Source of the DNA: JAANXG01 sp034520625
GTDB lineage: Bacteria > Pseudomonadota > Gammaproteobacteria > Arenicellales > JAANXG01
Direction: 5' to 3'
Assembly: GCA_034520625.1 (NCBI GenBank)
Contig: JAXHNI010000002.1
Span: 248,001-312,000, forward strand
DNA: 64,000 bases
The notes under the pieces are model-generated. The model was not told the origin of the DNA. It was given only the letters and a program-made list of their open reading frames with translations, and ran no database searches. The first letter of the stretch is position 1, and every line of letters starts with the position of its first letter. Positions 46,004 to 55,084 of the stretch are shown in pieces. A program made the translations under genes and the position numbers.

Positions 46004-46375
46004 TCAAACGTCCGGGGGCGAGTGGTCCGGGACATCCTGCCCGCCGGGCTGGCGCGGAACTGCCGGGGTATCCAACATTGCATGGGTCCAGCTGACCAGC
46101 GCCAAGCCGGTCTTGAGCCACAAGCTGGCGTCATTGAATGGCGATCGCCGTGAGCGGCTCCGGTCCGGCGACCCGTCCGTGCCGGCATGCGACCGGCTGA
46201 ACTCCCCTATCAAAAAACCCGCACTGCCGGCGATAATGAACGCGCCCGGCGAGGTCAACTTTCCGTACAGCGTTTCACCCAGCCGGGCGCTGCGCGTCAC
46301 CACGACGCGCTTGCGCCGGGCCAGGCGCGCCGCGACTTCATCGATTTCTTTCCGGCGGGTGCCAACCATGGTCAT
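46004..46375 (-). CDS. YqjK-like protein
   Basis: A 123-residue protein whose ATG overlaps the stop of the YqjE-like gene (ATGA, 46372-46375). The N-terminal part MVGTRRKEIDEVAARLARRK is basic and helical, and a glycine-rich hydrophobic segment (AFIIAGSAGFLIGEFS) could enter the membrane. The gene order matches the enterobacterial yqjD-yqjE-yqjK operon, which is the main reason for the name. The C-terminal part is low-complexity and poorly conserved-looking. Confidence 0.65.
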   Translation of the reverse strand: MTMVGTRRKEIDEVAARLARRKRVVVTRSARLGETLYGKLTSPGAFIIAGSAGFLIGEFSRSHAGTDGSPDRSRSRRSPFNDASLWLKTGLALVSWTHAMLDTPAVPRQPGGQDVPDHSPPDV

Positions 46376-46803
46376 TCCCCCTTCCCGCGGTCCGCGGGCT
46401 TGAGGAAATGCACCGTGGCCGACATCAAAAGATGTCGGCTCTCGCGGCGTATCACCGCAATGACGACCAGGGCGATCAGGACATTGGCGGCCGCGATACA
46501 CAGCAGAGCGCTGCCCGGGTTCAGAACGTTGTTCTCCACGAGCACGATGCCCGCCCAGCCGGCGGCCGAAAGCCACGCGGTACACACCAGCACGGCAACC
46601 AGTGATCCCAAGGCGGTAATCTTGACCAGACTTTCACCGGCCCGTCTCGTCTCGAGGGCCGCAAGACGAACATAGTCATGCACAACAGCCCGAAGTTCGC
46701 GCTCCAGACCCCGGACCTCTTCGGCAAGATCCGGACTGTATTCGGAATCTCCCGAAGAGGTGCTGGTGTCGTGGACCGCTTGATTCGAAGACTGCGACGG
46801 CAT
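46372..46803 (-). CDS. YqjE-like phage-holin-family membrane protein
   Basis: A 143-residue inner-membrane protein with two long helices (LVAVLVCTAWLSAAGWAGIVLV and ALLCIAAANVLIALVVIAVI) preceded by a helix with LERELRAVVHDYVRLAALETRRAG. This is the layout of the phage_holin_3_6/YqjE family. It starts 8 bp after the YqjD-like stop. No lytic partner is nearby, so it is not a phage lysis gene. Confidence 0.85.
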   Translation of the reverse strand: MPSQSSNQAVHDTSTSSGDSEYSPDLAEEVRGLERELRAVVHDYVRLAALETRRAGESLVKITALGSLVAVLVCTAWLSAAGWAGIVLVENNVLNPGSALLCIAAANVLIALVVIAVIRRESRHLLMSATVHFLKPADRGKGE

Positions 46804-46811
46804 GGCAGACT

Positions 46812-47072
46812 CTAGCGGGAGCTCAATATCCGGCTGGCGAGGAAGCCGGCGGCCAGCGCGATACCCAGTGAGGTGCCCGGGTTGGCGCGCACGTACTCGC
46901 GTACATTTTCAAACCACTGCTCCTGAACCTCCTTCACCTGCTGCCCCTTCTCTTCCAGGTTGTCCGTGGCGTTGTTGGTTGCCTCGGCAAACCTGTTCAC
47001 GGCTTCGTGAGCACCGGATGCCATGTGGTCCACGGTCTGGTGGGCAGTGTTCTCTCTGTTGGTACTTGTCAT
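46812..47072 (-). CDS. YqjD/ElaB-like DUF883 ribosome- or membrane-associated protein
   Basis: An 86-residue protein: a long amphipathic helix (GAHEAVNRFAEATNNATDNL) followed by EYVRANPGTSLGIALAAGFL, the C-terminal membrane anchor typical of DUF883. In E. coli relatives bind ribosomes to the inner membrane in stationary phase. ATG 47072 is preceded by GAGAGAAG. First gene of the yqjD-yqjE-yqjK-like operon; an operator match lies 114-129 nt upstream. Confidence 0.88.
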   Translation of the reverse strand: MTSTNRENTAHQTVDHMASGAHEAVNRFAEATNNATDNLEEKGQQVKEVQEQWFENVREYVRANPGTSLGIALAAGFLASRILSSR

Positions 47073-47185
47073 TGCTTCTCTCAATCAAAATCGTTCTGTG
47101 AGCAGGGCCCGGCCCGGTGAGGGTGGGGGCGCACCGGGCTACTCCCGGCACGGAGTCAACTTTATCCGTTGCACCGATCCACGTC

Positions 47186-47201
47186 TGTACGTTAGCCAAC
47201 A
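47186..47201. promoter_or_regulatory. Putative operator TGTACGTTAGCCAACA
   Basis: One departure from consensus at a fixed position. Lies 114-129 nt upstream of the YqjD-like start. Confidence 0.6.
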
Positions 47202-47233
47202 TGGAATGACTGGCCGGGCCGGAACAATCGCCG

Positions 47234-48829
47234 TCAGTCGTACAGCGCTTCGGCCAGCACTTCATCCCGCCCGTAAACGTCTGCGCGGAAATGCACGGCC
47301 CCTTCCGGCCCGACCCAGGACGTCCAGTAAAGCACGTGCACCGGCCAGGGACTGGCCAGCGGCACGGACTGCTCCACGCCCCGGTCGGCGGCCCGGGTGA
47401 TACGCTCCGTGTCCCATTCGGGCTGGTCGCTCAACAGGTATTCGGCAAGCTCCATGGGCTTGCTGACACGGATGCAGCCGTGGCTGAAATCCCGTGCTGC
47501 CCGCGAGAACAAGCCCTTGGCGGGGGTGTCGTGAAGATAGACGCTGTACTTGTTCGGGAACATGAACTTTACCCGGCCCAGCGCGTTGTGAGGGCCCGGC
47601 AGCTGCCGGAACCGGTAGGGAAAATCCGCCACGTCGACGCCGGGCCAGTCGATGGCTGCCGACTCCAGGGGCTGAACGGGCTGTTCCCAGCCTCGGAACA
47701 CCTGCATCGACTCCTGTTCGAGATAAGCCGTATTCTCCCGCAGCTCCGGCAGCATCTCGTTGACCGCGATGCTTCGGGGCACGTTCCAATAAGGGCTGAA
47801 TACCAGATAGGTCATGCTGCCGCTGAACACGGGGGTGGAGTGATAGCGTTTGCCCACCACCACCGGCATGGTCATGGTCACCTCATCCCGCTCCACGACA
47901 TACAGCTGAAAGCCGGCGATATTGACGGCGATGAAGCGATCCCCCAGGTCCCGGGGCAGCCAGCGCCAGCGCTCCATGTTGAGCTCGATGGTCCGGATCC
48001 GCTGCCCCAGCGGCACGTTCAGCGATTCCAGGGTCCGGGCGCCTGCGACGCCGTCCGGCTCCAGGCCGTGGCGCGTCTGGTAGCGCTTCACCGCCGATTC
48101 CAGCGTGGCATCGAACAGGTCCGACTCCGCATCGCCGGCCAGGTCGCCGATCTGAGACAGGCGCCGGCGGAGCGCTGCCACCCGCGGCGAGCGCAGCCCG
48201 ATTTTCAGCGCGTCCCCGGGCGGCACTGTCTCCGGGCCACCCTGGAGCTCCAGCAGCCGGTACCGCGACAACAGCTCACGGAGGCGATGGTAGTGAGCGT
48301 GCTGCGGCGCCAGGCCGCGCAGCGACGGGATCAGTTGACCGGCGTCCATTGCCTCCTGCAGGTAGCGGGCAAGATCGAGTTCCCGCGGCGCCGATTCCCA
48401 GTTCGAATACAGTTCCTCGGGTCGTACCCGTCCCCGCAGCATGTCCGAAGCATAAGCGAGCACCGCATCGGTCAGTGCCAGCTCCAGCTCCACCGGCGGC
48501 AGGGGGCGCAGCCCCGCCTGGTAGCCCACAATGGCGCGGCGCAAAGTCGTGTGGTCGTAGTCTTCCGGGCGCAGGCCGTCGCTGATGGTCGAGGCGAACA
48601 GGTCCGGAACAGTGCCCGCGATGCTCAACAGGCCGCGGTCCCCGAACCATACCGGCTCATACATCCGCCGGCTGTAAAACTGTTGCAACGGTGTGCCCGG
48701 CTCTGACGCGTCCAGCCCCTGTCGAATCCGGTCGGCAAAGTCCAGGGCATTGGCGCTGGAGGGCGCGGTGAGCAGCAGACAGGCCGCGGCGACCGTTATG
48801 ATCAGCAGTGTTCTGCGCTGGTGTTTGAT
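47234..48829 (-). CDS. YcbB/LdtD-type L,D-transpeptidase with atypical start codon
   Basis: Periplasmic peptidoglycan crosslinking enzyme, about 531 residues. It has a scaffold domain, a peptidoglycan-binding domain (GLRSPRVAALRRRLSQIGDL, FDATLESAVKRYQTRHGLEPDGVAG) and a YkuD domain with HDTPAKGLFSRAARDFSHGCIRV (catalytic Cys). The first in-frame ATG (48688) would start inside the mature protein. Reading upstream gives a proper signal peptide KHQRRTLLIITVAAACLLL, which begins after an ATC codon at 48829-48827 spaced 6 nt from GAGGA. I therefore place the start at ATC; a CTG two codons earlier is the alternative. Confidence 0.85.
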   Translation of the reverse strand: MKHQRRTLLIITVAAACLLLTAPSSANALDFADRIRQGLDASEPGTPLQQFYSRRMYEPVWFGDRGLLSIAGTVPDLFASTISDGLRPEDYDHTTLRRAIVGYQAGLRPLPPVELELALTDAVLAYASDMLRGRVRPEELYSNWESAPRELDLARYLQEAMDAGQLIPSLRGLAPQHAHYHRLRELLSRYRLLELQGGPETVPPGDALKIGLRSPRVAALRRRLSQIGDLAGDAESDLFDATLESAVKRYQTRHGLEPDGVAGARTLESLNVPLGQRIRTIELNMERWRWLPRDLGDRFIAVNIAGFQLYVVERDEVTMTMPVVVGKRYHSTPVFSGSMTYLVFSPYWNVPRSIAVNEMLPELRENTAYLEQESMQVFRGWEQPVQPLESAAIDWPGVDVADFPYRFRQLPGPHNALGRVKFMFPNKYSVYLHDTPAKGLFSRAARDFSHGCIRVSKPMELAEYLLSDQPEWDTERITRAADRGVEQSVPLASPWPVHVLYWTSWVGPEGAVHFRADVYGRDEVLAEALYD

Positions 48830-48910
48830 AGTCAGTCCTCAGAAATGATTCCGGCAATTGATGGAACGGCACCCGTATATACAACGATAACAGCCTGCAG
48901 TATTCCAGTT

Positions 48911-48926
48911 CGTGCGCCATCGAACC
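48911..48926. promoter_or_regulatory. Putative operator CGTGCGCCATCGAACC
   Basis: Three departures from consensus, but 82-97 nt upstream of the L,D-transpeptidase start, the distance seen for the other sites; also 134-149 nt upstream of the divergent permease gene. Confidence 0.35.
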
Positions 48927-49059
48927 GACGGCATCAGCGGCATCGCCTAGTATGACCGGGCGTTCTCCACGAAACCCACGGCCACCGGGCGTTCTGACGT
49001 GCCGCGTCGGCTGCCTGTCGTCCGACGCACATCCACATTGAGCTGCCCAGGAGTCGATC

Positions 49060-50397
49060 GTGAACACCGAAGCATCCGCGCTGACTTCCACCCCTGACGG
49101 CGAAGGCGCCCCGACAACGCCGGACAGCGATCGACCGGGTTCGAATGTCACCGGCACAGGGACCGGATCCCCCGTCCTGTCCGGCCTCCTGATACTGATG
49201 ATTCTGGCAGCACTCTACCTGGCGCGGGACCTGATGCTCCCGGTTGTAATGGCTGTCATCCTGAGCCTGGTTTTCCTGCCGCTCCTGCGCGCCATGAAAA
49301 GAATATTCATCCCGGCACCCCTCGGCGCCGGGGTCATTGTGCTGGCATTGCTGGCGACCTTTATCGGTGGAACCTATCTCCTGGCCGAACCCGCGAATAC
49401 CTGGCTCAACCAGGCGCCGCAGGGCCTGCGTGAGATAGAGTACAAGCTCCTTCGCATTTCCGGAGCGGTCAAGGAAGCGGCCTCGGCGAGCGCGCAAGTG
49501 GAGGATATGACCAAGCAGATTGCCGGCGGGAACGACGACGGAGAAAAGACCCAGGAAGTTGTCGTCAAGGCGCCGACGCTCGCCTCGACGGTAGTCAACC
49601 ACATCAGGGGATTCGCGGTGATCGCAATCAGCACTCTGGTGCTGCTCTATTTCCTGCTGGCTTCCGAGGATATTTTTCTGCGCAAAACCGTCGCGGCCAC
49701 AACCCGGCTTTCCGACAAGAAGCGTGCCGTGGACATCGCGCAACAGGTGGAAGCAGAGGTCTCGACGTACCTGCTCACGATAACGATAATCAATATCGGT
49801 CTCGGCTGCATGGTTGCGCTGCTGATGTATGTTCTCGGCGTCCCGAACCCGCTGCTCTGGGGCGTTGTCGCCGGCGTCCTCAACTTCATTCCCTATCTCG
49901 GCGATATCGCTACCATGATCATCCTGCTCATCGTAGGATTACTCACCTTCGACGAGCTGTGGCGGGCGGCGCTGGTTCCGGGCGCTTTTTACCTTTTGAC
50001 CGCAATTGAGGGCTATTTGCTTACCCCCCTTATTGTCGGAAGACGCATGAATCTCAACCCCGTGATCATCGTACTTTCCGTGCTGATGTGGGGATGGATG
50101 TGGGGCGTTCCCGGTGCACTGCTCGCCGTCCCGATCCTGGTTGCCGTCAAGACCTGGTGTGACCGGGTTCAGTCTCTGCAAGTGTTCGGAGAATTTCTGG
50201 GGGGTCATGCCCACGGAAAGCGGCGTGCAGCCAGAAATACGGGCGGACCGGTTCCATCCGCTAGGCACGACGCCGGAACGGCTTTACCTGTGGCGGCCCA
50301 ACACCCGACCATAAGCCATCTCTACTCTAACCCCGCGCGCGCCGTCTCGATGCCGCCTCCACGACGGTCCGTCCTGTATGTACGCTACCGAACATAG
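49060..50397 (+). CDS. AI-2E-family transporter (PerM/YdiK type)
   Basis: Inner-membrane permease, 445 residues from GTG 49060 (GGAG 7 nt upstream). The family's eight helices are visible, including LSGLLILMILAALYLARDLM, LLWGVVAGVLNFIPYLGDIA and EGYLLTPLIVGRRMNLNPVI with the characteristic TP(L/I)IVGRR turn and WGWMWGVPGALLAVPIL. The normal end is expected near LQVFGEFLG. Here the frame continues some 60 residues as Arg/Pro-rich sequence past a run of six G (50199-50204) and through the operator of the next gene, so a frameshift is possible. Confidence 0.88.
   Translation: MNTEASALTSTPDGEGAPTTPDSDRPGSNVTGTGTGSPVLSGLLILMILAALYLARDLMLPVVMAVILSLVFLPLLRAMKRIFIPAPLGAGVIVLALLATFIGGTYLLAEPANTWLNQAPQGLREIEYKLLRISGAVKEAASASAQVEDMTKQIAGGNDDGEKTQEVVVKAPTLASTVVNHIRGFAVIAISTLVLLYFLLASEDIFLRKTVAATTRLSDKKRAVDIAQQVEAEVSTYLLTITIINIGLGCMVALLMYVLGVPNPLLWGVVAGVLNFIPYLGDIATMIILLIVGLLTFDELWRAALVPGAFYLLTAIEGYLLTPLIVGRRMNLNPVIIVLSVLMWGWMWGVPGALLAVPILVAVKTWCDRVQSLQVFGEFLGGHAHGKRRAARNTGGPVPSARHDAGTALPVAAQHPTISHLYSNPARAVSMPPPRRSVLYVRYRT
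50379..50394. promoter_or_regulatory. Putative operator TGTACGCTACCGAACA
   Basis: Full match to the consensus TGTRCGNTANCGNACA. Lies 55-70 nt upstream of the paralogue 3 crp-like start and overlaps the last codons of the permease reading frame. Confidence 0.65.
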
Positions 50398-50448
50398 TGG
50401 TTGATTTCCATGGTATGCTTCGCTGACGGTCTTTCCAGGCTGGAGAGC

Positions 50449-51177
50449 ATGTCCGAAGCGCCTATGCCGCAGATCAATCAACTCCTGGCGGCCGCCCCGG
50501 CTGAGGTTCGACAGCGCGTGCTTCCTCACCTCCAAACGGTGCATCTGTCACTCGGTCAGGTGGTGTACGAATCCGGGGATATCCGGCAATATGTCTATTT
50601 CCCTACCGACTGCATCGTATCGCTGTTGTATGTCATGGAAGACGGCGATTCCACCGAGTTATCGGTGGTGGGCAGGGAGGGGATCGTCGGCGTTTCCGTG
50701 TTCATGGGCGGCGAGAGCAACCCGAGCCGGGCGGTCGTGCAGAGCGCCGGCCCCGCCTATCGCCTGCCGGCGGGGCGCCTCAAGGAGGAGTTCAACCGCG
50801 ACGCCGACATGCGCCTGCTGATGCTGCGCTACACCCAGGCCTTGATCACCCAAATGAGCCAGACTGCGGTGTGCAACCGCCACCACACCATTGACCAGCA
50901 GCTGTGCCGCTGGATCCTGCTCTCGATGGACCGTCTGCCGAGCAACGAGTTGAGCATGACGCAGGAGCTGATTGGCAATATGCTGGGTGTGCGACGGGAG
51001 GGCGTGACCCATGCCGCCCGCAAGCTCCAGGATGAGAAGGTGATGGAGTACACGCGCGGGCGCATCACGGTCCTGGACCGCACGAAGCTCGAGAAGTTGT
51101 GCTGCGAATGTTACGCCGTGGTCAAGAAAGAATACGACCGACTGATCCCCGATTCTGCAAAGAACCTTTCCGGGTGA
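50449..51177 (+). CDS. Crp/Fnr-family transcriptional regulator (paralogue 3)
   Basis: A 242-residue regulator, nearly colinear with paralogue 1: QVVYESGDIRQYVYFPTDC, DGDSTELSVVGREGIVGVS, VCNRHHTIDQQLCRWILL, and the winged helix SMTQELIGNMLGVRREGVTH. ATG 50449 has GGAG 3-4 nt upstream. The Arg-Arg-Glu of the recognition helix is the same in paralogue 1, so both should read the same DNA site. A full-consensus palindrome directly upstream suggests that it regulates itself. Effector unknown. Confidence 0.92.
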   Translation: MSEAPMPQINQLLAAAPAEVRQRVLPHLQTVHLSLGQVVYESGDIRQYVYFPTDCIVSLLYVMEDGDSTELSVVGREGIVGVSVFMGGESNPSRAVVQSAGPAYRLPAGRLKEEFNRDADMRLLMLRYTQALITQMSQTAVCNRHHTIDQQLCRWILLSMDRLPSNELSMTQELIGNMLGVRREGVTHAARKLQDEKVMEYTRGRITVLDRTKLEKLCCECYAVVKKEYDRLIPDSAKNLSG

Positions 51178-51285
51178 TCGTCACCTGGCCGGTGCGACGT
51201 GAGCAACAACGCGTCCTCCGTACCATATCGAACGAAACCAATGTGCAGGCCTCCGGCAGACTGCGTTGTCGAGGCGCTAGGTGCG

Positions 51286-52605
51286 TCACCGGGCAAGCAC
51301 CCGTGTATCGTCCCTGAAGAAATGGTAAGTGTTTCCGCCTTCGTGTTTTGCATGAAACATGGCCGAATCCGCGTTCCTTACCAGTGCCTCGGCGTGAGTG
51401 GCATCCCCGGGATAGAGGCTGATACCGATGCTTGCGGAAACGTGGAATATCTCTCCAGCGACGTTGTACGGTTTTGCCAATGCCGCCAGCAGTTTCTCCG
51501 CACTGCGGGCGGCATCTTCCGGGCGACTGATTTCCGACAATAAGATCACGAATTCATCACCGCCCTGGCGACACACGGTATCCGAGCCGCGTACACAGGT
51601 CAGCAACCGTTTTGCAATGGCCTGCAGTATTTGATCACCCAGGGAATGCCCGCGGGCATCATTGATATCCTTGAAATTGTCCAGGTCGATATACAGGACG
51701 GCGCATTGCCGACCGTGCCGGTGGTCCAGGACGATGGTGTGTGCGAGGCGGTCGCCAAACAGCAACCGGTTCGGTAGTCCGGTAAGAATATCGTGCTGCG
51801 CCAGGTGCGCCATTTGCTGCACAACACTGCGGGCCATACTGATGTCGTGGAAGACGATGACGGCGCCGATCACTGTTCCTCCGCGGTCGCGTATTGGAGC
51901 GGCCGAATCCTCAATGTTGGATTCAACCCCGTCGCGCCGGATAAGAATGCAGTTCGCGCTCAGGCCCACGGTCCGGTTCTCCTGAACCGCCTGCGTCATT
52001 GGATTGGGTGCCGGCTCACGGGTCGTCCCGTTGACGATTTGAAATACTTCCGCCAGCGGCCGGCCCACGGCTTCCTGGCTGGACCAGCCGGTCATGTCTT
52101 CCGCGACCTTGTTCAGATAGGTGACGTTGCCTGCGATGTTGGTGCTGAGCACCGCGTCGCCGATGGAATTGAGGGTAACCTGGGCGCGTTCCTTTTCCAG
52201 GAACAGCGCGTCCTCGACGGCCTTGCGCTCGATCACGCTGCGCAGGAGTCGCGGCAGCCAGTAGGCGTTGAGATGTTCCTTCAGCAGGTAATCCTGTGCA
52301 CCCTGTCGGGTCGCTTGCAGGGCAATGTCCTCATTCTCCGGGTCAGCCAGTATCAGGATAGGAACCAGTTGGGCGACCTCGAACAGTGCCTCGAATGTCT
52401 CGATGCCCCGGCTGTCGGGCAGGGACAGATCCAGCAATACCGCAGCCACCTTGTGTTGTTGCAGGCGGGCAATGGCGTGGCTGAGCCGTCTGAGCCGGCG
52501 CAGATGCCAGTGGGTGCCGGTATCCGCGGTGAGCGCCCGGCGGACCAGCCCGGCATCGATCGTATCCGCCGAGACAAGCAACACGATGGTTCGATCAGTT
52601 TCCAT
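51286..52605 (-). CDS. REC-PAS-GGDEF diguanylate cyclase
   Basis: A 439-residue cytosolic signalling protein that should make cyclic di-GMP. Receiver domain (residues 5-120) with the phospho-acceptor in VAAVLLDLSLPDSRG. PAS/PAC domain (about 135-255) with STNIAGNVTYLNKVAEDMTG and VIVFHDIS. GGDEF domain with HDILTGLPNRLLFGDRL, AVLYIDLDNFKDINDARGHS and an intact GGDEF in CRQGGDEFVILL near residue 348. No EAL domain. It ends convergently with the crp-like gene. Confidence 0.92.
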   Translation of the reverse strand: METDRTIVLLVSADTIDAGLVRRALTADTGTHWHLRRLRRLSHAIARLQQHKVAAVLLDLSLPDSRGIETFEALFEVAQLVPILILADPENEDIALQATRQGAQDYLLKEHLNAYWLPRLLRSVIERKAVEDALFLEKERAQVTLNSIGDAVLSTNIAGNVTYLNKVAEDMTGWSSQEAVGRPLAEVFQIVNGTTREPAPNPMTQAVQENRTVGLSANCILIRRDGVESNIEDSAAPIRDRGGTVIGAVIVFHDISMARSVVQQMAHLAQHDILTGLPNRLLFGDRLAHTIVLDHRHGRQCAVLYIDLDNFKDINDARGHSLGDQILQAIAKRLLTCVRGSDTVCRQGGDEFVILLSEISRPEDAARSAEKLLAALAKPYNVAGEIFHVSASIGISLYPGDATHAEALVRNADSAMFHAKHEGGNTYHFFRDDTRVLAR

Positions 52606-53095
52606 AACACCGATATCCGTACGAAACGACTCGACAACCTGACCCAGGTTTGTTGTCGGTCATAATCGGGTTAAACCTGTCCAGAACGGGTTCCAGGTCT
52701 GCTCCAATGTGTATTTCATGCCGCCGACGTTACCCCAGTGCGCAGGCCGGCGCCGAGCCGGATGGGCGCGGGAATGATGCCCCTGGACTGATTTCACGGA
52801 ATCCAGGACAACCGCGAACACGAGAAACCTGAAGTGCAACAGGGCGGCGAATGATCGAACCTGTCTCACTCACAAACGTAATCTCATCAGGTCTAGGATT
52901 GTCAGAACCCATCCCGGAGTTTTGACACAGGATTTATTGTGCCCCACTGCCTGTAACAATTCTGTGCGATAGCGTACACAGTGTGTCTTGTCCGGCCGTG
53001 GACACTCATGCGTAGCAAAATCAGCACAGGAAAAGGGATAGCCCATCGTCCAGCAGGCAGCGGGGCGCCGTTGACCCCGCTGCTGAATGACGCAA
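52606..53095. other. Gene-free stretch with one isolated operator-like site
   Basis: About 490 bp with no convincing reading frame on either strand. It holds the site TGTGCGATAGCGTACA at 52963-52978, and at the right end a hairpin GCAGCGGGG / CCCCGCTGC (53057-53065 with 53075-53083) that could terminate the DUF1840 transcript. An unannotated small RNA near the site is possible. Confidence 0.4.
52963..52978. promoter_or_regulatory. Putative operator TGTGCGATAGCGTACA
   Basis: Perfect consensus match. No gene start lies within 140 nt; the nearest downstream minus-strand start is the diguanylate cyclase, 358 nt away. Confidence 0.55.
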
Positions 53096-53416
53096 TCAGC
53101 TGCCGCTTTTCCACATCACGTCGCAACCCGCCTGCTCGGCGGCCTCCAGCAGCCTGATCAGGGGCATGGCGCGGTGAGCCAGACTCACCGGGGGTTCGGA
53201 ATCGTCATTCTCGTCCTCCTTCGGTTCTTCAGGCTCTGGGAACTGTGCCCCGGCCTCCACCGCGGCCCGCAGACGTCGCAGCGCTTCGCCGACGTCCTCC
53301 GCGCGAATGGCACTGGGGACCGTGCCGCTGTGCCCCATCAACTTGAGCAGGTGGATCGCCACTTCATCGAACATGGTTATGTCGGAATGGACACGACAGG
53401 AGAAGGTCACAAGCAT
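53096..53416 (-). CDS. DUF1840-domain protein
   Basis: A 106-residue cytosolic protein. ATG 53416 has AAGGAG 6 nt upstream. Visible family features: MLVTFSCRVHSDITMFDEVA, LLKLMGHSGTVPSAI, and SLAHRAMPLIRLLEAAEQAG near the C-terminus, with an acidic Glu/Pro/Asp-rich linker between. Function unknown. In-frame sequence upstream (to 53557) looks non-coding. Confidence 0.85.
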   Translation of the reverse strand: MLVTFSCRVHSDITMFDEVAIHLLKLMGHSGTVPSAIRAEDVGEALRRLRAAVEAGAQFPEPEEPKEDENDDSEPPVSLAHRAMPLIRLLEAAEQAGCDVMWKSGS

Positions 53417-53887
53417 ACTGACTCCTTCACGGATCGGAACTTCGAATGGCGCCGCCGGTCCGACAGGACCGCGGCAGGCTGTAGGCGCGGCAGCAGGCCG
53501 CGTCGGGCACTTGTTATACTTGATTCGCGGCCGCACACCCAAACCCTGTCCCGGCAAGAGGCATTGAACGACCCGCCCGCCGCGCCGCCATATCCTTCAG
53601 CCCAGCGCCTCAGGTAAGTATCTGTGACCTGCCGTTGAAGGATCGGCCTGCATCCGCCTGTTCATGTGGGTGCTGACGCACAGACGACCGGGAGCCCGGG
53701 GGGGATACTTACGCCAGCAATCCGGTAATCCGACCCCCCGGAAGCAGGCCGACGCAGCAACACAGCATCTGACCTCAAGCCGGGTCAGTGTCACCATGCT
53801 CACAATCTGTTCCAGGGGCTGTAGCCGCGAAATCAGATAGCCTTGGATTGCATCGCCCCCCAGGTTCTCGAGCGTCTGCCGCTCGGC

Positions 53888-53914
53888 CTCGGTTTGCTGA
53901 TATTCAGGCGGTGA
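53888..53914 (+). pseudogene. Last nine codons of a DUF3185 gene (third copy)
   Basis: Reads LGLLIFRR and stop followed by GTCTGTGGAGAGGGCCTGA, the same junction sequence as at 36699 and 42348. It faces the 3' end of the M48 gene. Confidence 0.65.
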
Positions 53915-53955
53915 GTCTGTGGAGAGGGCCTGACGCGCGGCGGTTCCGGGGGCGC

Positions 53956-54721
53956 TCAGTTGCCTTTTCGGGCGACGTTGTAGAGCGGCATCACCGTAGG
54001 CAACAACGCCTGGATCTGGTGCACGCGGCTGGATTCGGCCGGGTGTGTGCTGAGAAACTCCGGCGCGCGGGTCGTAGCCCGCGCGCGCGGAAAGCTCCAG
54101 TCCGATGCGGTCAGCCTCGCTTTCATGGCTGCGGCTGAACCGCGTCGCCAGAAGTGCCTGGTAACCGGCACCGGCAAGATTGGCGGAACCGCTGCCGAGC
54201 CCGAAGATGGCGGTGCCGAGGCCGATCATGGACTGGGCGGCCAGCGCCTGTGACACCTGCTCCCTCGAGTGCTCACGTAACGCGTGGGCGATCTCGTGCC
54301 CCAGTACGATCGCGATTTCGTCGTCGCTGAGATGCAGTCGATCGATGAGCCCCGAGAAAATCATGACCTTGCCGCCGGGCATGACGAATGCGTTCAGTTG
54401 GTTGCTGCTGATGACGTTGGCTTCCCACGCCCAACCCGGGGCGTCGGACCGGAAGACCCTGGTTTGCGGCCGGATGCGGCCGGTAATCGTACGCACCCGC
54501 TGAAGCATGGCGCGATTCTGGTTGAGAGCGCCCTTCTGCGACGCCTGTGATTTCAGATCGGCGTAGCCCTGGGCGGCAAGCTGGTTCAGCTCCCCGGATG
54601 ACACCAGCATGAACTGAGAGCGGTCTGCGCCAACGGAGCCGCCGGTGGTTGTGGTCGTGCATGCGCCGAGCAGGATCGTCGACAGCGCAAGCCCCGCTGC
54701 CAGATGACTACCCCCCTTCAA
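53956..54721 (-). pseudogene. M48-family metalloprotease lipoprotein with C-terminal deletion/frameshift
   Basis: A periplasmic zinc metalloprotease of the BepA/LoiP type. TTG start at 54721 overlaps the CsbD stop (TTGA). Lipobox ALSTILLGAC; catalytic VLGHEIAHALREHSREQ (HExxH) and the third ligand in RSHESEADRIGLELSARAGYD are intact. After YDPRAG the normal sequence is missing, and the true end (PEFLSTHPAESSRVHQIQAL to VARKGN, stop at 53956) continues in another frame. The open frame itself runs on to 53597 with unrelated sequence. The deletion probably removed a few tens of codons. Confidence 0.8.
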
Positions 54722-54894
54722 GTGGATTCCTTGATGTCTTCCTTTACATCCCCATATCCGGATTGGACTTTTCCGCCGGCTTTCTGAATCCTGCCTTTCT
54801 GTTCCAATTCCTTGTTACCGACAATCCTGCCGGTCACTTGCTTCACCTGTCCCTTCGTTTTCTCCATCCGGCCTTTGATCTGGTTCTTCTTCAT
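54718..54894 (-). CDS. CsbD-family stress protein
   Basis: A 58-residue hydrophilic protein: MKKNQIKGRMEKTKGQVKQV, then TGRIVGNKELEQKGRIQKAG and GYGDVKEDIKEST. The pattern (K-G repeats, ending in a short helix) and length are those of CsbD, a general-stress family of unknown mechanism. ATG 54894 has AGGAG 6 nt upstream. Overlaps the M48 gene by 4 bp. An operator-like site lies 86-101 nt upstream. A 3' copy survives at 42455-42515. Confidence 0.92.
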   Translation of the reverse strand: MKKNQIKGRMEKTKGQVKQVTGRIVGNKELEQKGRIQKAGGKVQSGYGDVKEDIKEST

Positions 54895-54979
54895 GCTGCT
54901 CTCCTGGTTGGCGATGCTTCCAGGTGTGCAAGCAACCCTGTTCGTTGAAAGGAGATTGCGGCAATTCCCTCCCCGCGTC

Positions 54980-54995
54980 TGTCTGCCATCGAACA
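54980..54995. promoter_or_regulatory. Putative operator TGTCTGCCATCGAACA
   Basis: 86-101 nt upstream of the CsbD start. Shares its position and flanks with the site at 42811. Confidence 0.5.
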
Positions 54996-55084
54996 TGACT
55001 CTGCGACAGGACGCAGCCTGTCAACGCGCCCGGATAGCCCCTAAACGTTGACACTTGGCGACCCCAATCCAGTCAAGTCCTGTT

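Noticed and set aside
46372..47072. Phage-holin annotation as a sign of prophage
   Set aside because: The gene is a YqjE-type chromosomal membrane protein within a yqjD-yqjE-yqjK-like operon; no phage genes are nearby.
51219..51234. Sequence CGTACCATATCGAACG resembling the regulon operator
   Set aside because: Three mismatches including the central half-site G, and it lies between convergent gene ends, so no gene would be controlled.
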